DNA of 49,428 bases from Mariniblastus sp. (lineage in GTDB: Bacteria > Planctomycetota > Planctomycetia > Pirellulales > Pirellulaceae), in the NCBI GenBank assembly GCA_011523945.1, contig WTFU01000161.1, positions 1-49,428 of the forward strand, given 5' to 3'. The position numbers and the translations under genes are program-made. Each line of letters begins with the position of its first letter. The stretch's first letter is position 1. Positions 46,140 to 49,428 of the stretch are shown piece after piece. Under the pieces are notes generated by a model. It was not told the DNA's origin. It worked only from the letters and a program-made list of their open reading frames with translations, and searched no databases.

Positions 46140-47007
46140 GCGAATCTGGCAACTTATCAAGATGACGTTTTCGATTTGGGGAGAATCGAATGCATCCCGC
46201 ATGGCAGCAGCACTGTCTTACTACACCATGCTTTCACTTGCCCCCTGCCTGATGATGGCCATCGCGATCGCCGGATACATTTATGACGACTCCGTCGTCG
46301 AAAGTGAAATCATTCGGCAAGTCGAACTGATTTCAACACCTGAAATTGCAGAAACCGTTAAAGGTCTGATTCAACGTGCCTCTCAACCAAATTCTGGAAT
46401 CGTGGCAGGCACAATTAGTGTATGCGTGCTCGTATTCGCTGCCTCCGGAGTATTCACCCAGCTCTATGACACGTTTAATCGCATTTGGGGAGTTTCCTAC
46501 CAGGGACTCGAGGGGCTTTTGTTTACCATCCGGAAGCGATTGATTGGCGTCGGAATGGTATTAGTCGTCGGCGTCATGCTTATTGGTGCACTGATTACCG
46601 ACTCGATCATGGCCTACATCAGCACGATGGTGGAAGGCTACCCTCAGCTCGTTTTGTGGTTAAGCCTGTTAGACCGGAGTCTATCTTATTTATTAATGCC
46701 TCTCGGGTTTACGCTTATGTTTTGGTTTTTTCCTGCTACGAAAATCCACTGGAAAGACGTTTGGCCAGCAGGTATTTTGACGGCAGCCTTAATCGCAGGC
46801 AGTCGTTATCTCATTGGCTTCTATCTTAAATTCTCGACAACGAGCGAAGTCTATGGTGCGATGGGATCACTCGTCGTCATTTTAATTTGGGTCTACATCA
46901 CCGGATTGATGGTCTTTTTTGGTGCTTCATTTAGCCATGCCTGGGCAGACACATTTGGCTCCCGAAGTACCTCCCCCCAACGGGAATCTACCAATCTCCC
47001 GAAATAG
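46132..47007 (+). CDS. YihY/BrkB-family inner membrane protein
   Basis: From the ATG at 46132 the protein has 291 residues. It has about six membrane segments. The typical YihY start is present: WESN-like WGESNASRMAAALSYYTMLSLAPCLMMAIAIAG, then RIWGVSYQG in the loop, PATKIHWKDVWPAGILTAALIAGSRYLIGFYL, and YGAMGSLVVILIWVYITGLMVFFGASFSHA at the end. The family was once called ribonuclease BN by mistake; its function is not known. Reading from an in-frame TTG at 46066 would add 22 residues of no family character. Confidence 0.9.
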   Translation: MLKRIWQLIKMTFSIWGESNASRMAAALSYYTMLSLAPCLMMAIAIAGYIYDDSVVESEIIRQVELISTPEIAETVKGLIQRASQPNSGIVAGTISVCVLVFAASGVFTQLYDTFNRIWGVSYQGLEGLLFTIRKRLIGVGMVLVVGVMLIGALITDSIMAYISTMVEGYPQLVLWLSLLDRSLSYLLMPLGFTLMFWFFPATKIHWKDVWPAGILTAALIAGSRYLIGFYLKFSTTSEVYGAMGSLVVILIWVYITGLMVFFGASFSHAWADTFGSRSTSPQRESTNLPK

Positions 47008-47310
47008 CCGCTGAAAATGCGTCCTGAATTTGGCTAGCGCAAAGTTCGATTGGAGCATAGTGTGGCTAAAGCAAATTTAGTCGATCTTTGGTGCGGACCT
47101 CTCTCTTTGCAAAGAAAAAACGAAGCCGCCAATGCGAGATCGGGCGTAGTGCAAATATCGAATTGAAGGTAACATAGGCGTCCGAAGAGGCGGAATAACT
47201 CAGCTTCCTAAACGTTAAAAGGTCAAAATTGACCGATGGGGGAGCTTCCTCGATTCCCCCTCACTTCATTCACTCTTGGTTAGCACACATATTTTCAGGT
47301 AGATCGGTCC
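47008..47310. other. intergenic region upstream of ychF
   Basis: 303 bases with no supported gene. Near its end are the palindrome GGTCAAAATTGACC (47221-47234) and a six-base stem GGGGGA with TCCCCC (47238-47260). They may be a binding site or 5' leader structure for ychF. Confidence 0.5.
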
Positions 47311-48402
47311 ATGGAAGCCGGAATTGTTGGATTACCCAACGTAGGAAAAAGTACTTTATTTAACGCCCTCACTCTCTCCAAAGCAGCCGCGAGCGAGAAC
47401 TATCCGTTTTGCACCATTGAACCGAACGAAGGCATGGTGAGTGTTCCGGATGACCGATTGGAACGAATCACAACTTACATTACTCCTCAAAAGGTCATCC
47501 CCGCGACTCTAAAACTTGTCGACATTGCGGGAATCGTCAAAGGTGCGAGTGAAGGGGAAGGGTTAGGCAATAAATTCCTAAGTCACATTCGACAGGTCGA
47601 CGCAATTCTGCAAGTCGTCCGTTGCTTTGAAGACGACGATGTAATCCACGTCAGCGGAACCGTTGACCCGTTGGCCGACATTGAAACCATCGAAATGGAG
47701 TTGATGCTCGCAGATATTGAGACACTTCAAAATGCCGAATCAAAAGCATCAAGAAATGCGAGGTCTGGAGATAAAGACGCCAAGCTATTACTTAGCGTCA
47801 TTGAAAAGTGTCTAAAACACCTCGAAGAAGAAAATCCGCTCCGTAGCCTCTCCCTAACGGCTCCCGAAGCGAAAGCAATCAAAGCCTACGGCTTGCTTAC
47901 CGCCAAGCCAATCCTGTATATCGCCAACGTTGCCGAGGATGATCTGCAAGGTCAGTCTCCACTGGTTCAAAAAGTTCGCGATTACGCAGAAAAAGTAAAT
48001 GCTGGCCTAGCGGTCGTTTGTGCGAAAATCGAAGCGGAAATTGCTGAACTGGAAGCAGAAGATCGGTCTGAAATGCTGGAAGCGGTCGGCCTTCAAGAAC
48101 CGGCTCTGGATAATGTAGCTCGAGAAACCTACCGCACGCTGGGTCTGCAAAGCTATTTCACCGCTGGTGAAAAAGAAGTACGCGCATGGACCATCCACAA
48201 AGGATTCACTGGTCCGCAGGCCGCTGGTGTCATTCACACAGATTTCGAACGGGGTTTTATTCGCGTAGAGGTCTATTCTCTGGATGACCTCGAAACCTAC
48301 AAGACGGAAGTCGCCATTCGACAGAATGGTAAACTAAGGGTCGAAGGAAAAAATTACGTTGTACAGGATGGGGATATTTGCCACTTCCTCTTCAACGTCT
48401 GA
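47311..48402 (+). CDS. ychF: YchF/Obg-like ATPase
   Basis: A 363-residue P-loop protein of the OLA1/YchF group, which prefers ATP over GTP and associates with ribosomes. G1 is GLPNVGKST (residues 7-15), G3 is [26 protein letters not shown], and the nucleotide-specificity region is [11 protein letters not shown] (NVAE in place of NKxD). A coiled-coil region and the TGS domain end the protein ([36 protein letters not shown]). The length is normal. It precedes the sulfotransferase by 75 bases on the same strand. Confidence 0.97.
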   Translation: MEAGIVGLPNVGKSTLFNALTLSKAAASENYPFCTIEPNEGMVSVPDDRLERITTYITPQKVIPATLKLVDIAGIVKGASEGEGLGNKFLSHIRQVDAILQVVRCFEDDDVIHVSGTVDPLADIETIEMELMLADIETLQNAESKASRNARSGDKDAKLLLSVIEKCLKHLEEENPLRSLSLTAPEAKAIKAYGLLTAKPILYIANVAEDDLQGQSPLVQKVRDYAEKVNAGLAVVCAKIEAEIAELEAEDRSEMLEAVGLQEPALDNVARETYRTLGLQSYFTAGEKEVRAWTIHKGFTGPQAAGVIHTDFERGFIRVEVYSLDDLETYKTEVAIRQNGKLRVEGKNYVVQDGDICHFLFNV

Positions 48403-48477
48403 CCCAATCAGTCTTGTTGCGAAATCAAAAAAATGCTCAATTCAGTGGAGTCTTTCTCAGCCGAATAAGAGCAACAC

Positions 48478-49239
48478 ATGCTTTCGCTTTCCCCCTCCAA
48501 ACCAGGCCTATCTAAATCAAATCAAATTCGTGGCGTCGACGTTCACGCGGTTCACAAAAGCGCCACGATGTTTTTGTATCATTTTTTCAAGCATCTTTCG
48601 CAAAAGCATGGTTTTCAATATTTCTCTGAAAACAATGAGCCCGCGAATGACGGAGAACTCCCCGCCTTAAATCAGGAAAACTTTTGCCGCTGCCCCATCC
48701 GAAGTTTTGAACCGCTCGAGTCGACATTTAATCACCCTACAAGTTGTTACCGGATTTTTCACGTTCGTGATCCTCGCGACATCTTAGTGTCTGAATACTT
48801 TTCATTTGGCTGGATCCACCCGACCCAAGATTCTGATTTAGATCAAGTTCGAAAATCACTTCAAAAAATGTCCATCGATGATTACGTGCTCCACCATTGC
48901 ACCCAGCGAGAAGTTCCTTTGGAAAGAAAATTCTCATCGATCGTTGAAAGAACACTCGACCCCGACTTTGAAACCGTCGTCACTTATGAGACGATGGTCA
49001 CCAACTTCTCTAAATGGCTTTCTCAGGTCGTACCCGTGTTTGGAATTCGGCATTCGAAATTAGCAATCTTGCAATTAGCATGGCGCTATCGCAAGGAATT
49101 CCATACTAAAAAAGAGACCATGACTCATAAACGGTGCATCACACCGGGTGACCACCGAAGGAAACTAAAATCGTCAACAATCGATAAACTCAATCTGCGA
49201 TTCGAGTCGATTCTAACCAAATTTGGCTACGAATTTTAG
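48478..49239 (+). CDS. sulfotransferase-domain protein
   Basis: A 253-residue cytosolic sulfotransferase fold protein. The 5'-phosphosulfate-binding loop is HKSATMFLY (K27, residues 26-34), and the 3'-phosphate motif is HVRDPRDILVSEYFSF (R97, S105). The C-terminal HRRKLKSSTIDKLNLRFESILTKFGY resembles the end of the PAPS-binding region. The N-terminal region up to residue 20 is Ser/Lys-rich without a signal. It probably transfers sulfate from PAPS to an unknown acceptor, so it is the opposite of the sulfatase at 9.1-10.6 kb. It may be cotranscribed with ychF, but no functional link is evident. Confidence 0.85.
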   Translation: MLSLSPSKPGLSKSNQIRGVDVHAVHKSATMFLYHFFKHLSQKHGFQYFSENNEPANDGELPALNQENFCRCPIRSFEPLESTFNHPTSCYRIFHVRDPRDILVSEYFSFGWIHPTQDSDLDQVRKSLQKMSIDDYVLHHCTQREVPLERKFSSIVERTLDPDFETVVTYETMVTNFSKWLSQVVPVFGIRHSKLAILQLAWRYRKEFHTKKETMTHKRCITPGDHRRKLKSSTIDKLNLRFESILTKFGYEF

Positions 49240-49366
49240 CATTCTCTATTTTGCCTTTCCCAAGGTCAACAAAAACTCTTTTTCAAAACGAGCGTGCGAA
49301 AAATCGCAGCATCGACTTCGAAAAGCCAAATGCATTTCTTGGCGATTGAGAGAAAAAAGAAAAGAG

Positions 49367-49428
49367 TAGGGCTGGCAGGACTCGAACCCGCGACAAAGGG
49401 ATTATGAGTCCCCTGCTCTAACCAACTG
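49367..49428 (-). tRNA. tRNA-Met (CAT), 5' end beyond the window
   Basis: Read on the minus strand the sequence shows the 3' part of the D arm, an anticodon stem GGGGA/TCCCT with loop CTCATAA (anticodon CAT), a T arm GCGGG-TTCGAGT-CCTGC, the acceptor strand CAGCCCT and a discriminator A. CCA is not encoded. The 5' acceptor strand and part of the D arm lie outside the window. CAT can also be a tRNA-Ile2 precursor; the missing 5' half prevents a firm choice. Confidence 0.88.

Noticed and set aside
1..49428. CRISPR array, prophage or insertion sequence
   Set aside because: No regularly spaced repeats, transposase, integrase, capsid or terminal inverted repeats were seen anywhere in the window.

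Overview
The window looks like a piece of a Planctomycetota chromosome, probably of a marine Pirellulales-type bacterium. This is judged from gene content, not from a database search. The signs are a formylglycine-type sulfatase, secreted proteins with planctomycete-style signal peptides, and a secreted protein with a CX4CH motif. There is also an mfnB-like methanofuran gene, a tiny basic protein resembling a family I know from planctomycetes, and genes scattered on both strands in short operons. By eye the base composition is near 47-49% GC. I see no insertion sequence, prophage, CRISPR array or rRNA. A partial tRNA-Met sits at the right edge.

Layout. 1-5000: a lipoprotein cut by the left edge, a DUF1648-like membrane protein, the pntA-pntB transhydrogenase pair and a stand-alone receiver-domain protein, all on the minus strand. 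5000-9100: a 620-base gene-free stretch, a secreted protein with 27 cysteines, a 58-residue basic protein between two terminators, and a long acyl-CoA dehydrogenase. 9100-13300 (minus): a sulfatase, a secreted CX4CH protein and uppP. 13600-18250 (plus): leuC, leuD, a secreted beta-propeller-like protein, a PSP1/RicT-like protein with a cysteine tail and a small membrane protein. 18250-27400: a conserved protein of unknown role (minus), map (plus), a TPR protein and fumC (minus), pdxH (plus), an ArnT-like GT-C transferase and aroA (minus). 27700-39700: a Tat-exported TIM-barrel protein, a ribbon-helix-helix protein, a BaiN/YhiN flavoprotein, hslV-hslU (minus), an isochorismatase-family hydrolase, a secreted protein (minus), a second TIM-barrel isomerase-like protein, rnd (minus), mfnB, two small conserved proteins and a PH-domain membrane protein (minus). 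39700-46000: a complete-looking histidine utilisation cluster, hutH and hutU leftward, hutI and hutF rightward. 46000-49428: a YihY/BrkB-family membrane protein, ychF, a sulfotransferase and the partial tRNA-Met.

How the genes work together. The hut genes would take histidine through urocanate and imidazolonepropionate to formiminoglutamate and then, by HutF, to N-formylglutamate. The last enzyme (HutG) and a regulator are not in the window. The hut divergent region carries a large perfect-arm palindrome that is a good operator candidate. HslV-HslU form an ATP-dependent protease, LeuC-LeuD one isomerase, and PntA-PntB one membrane complex. Most other genes are housekeeping or single conserved genes. 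I found no clear multi-gene novel system. The best leads are the hut palindrome, the cysteine-rich secreted protein, the PSP1 protein with its cysteine tail, mfnB, and a structured intergenic block near 29.8 kb.
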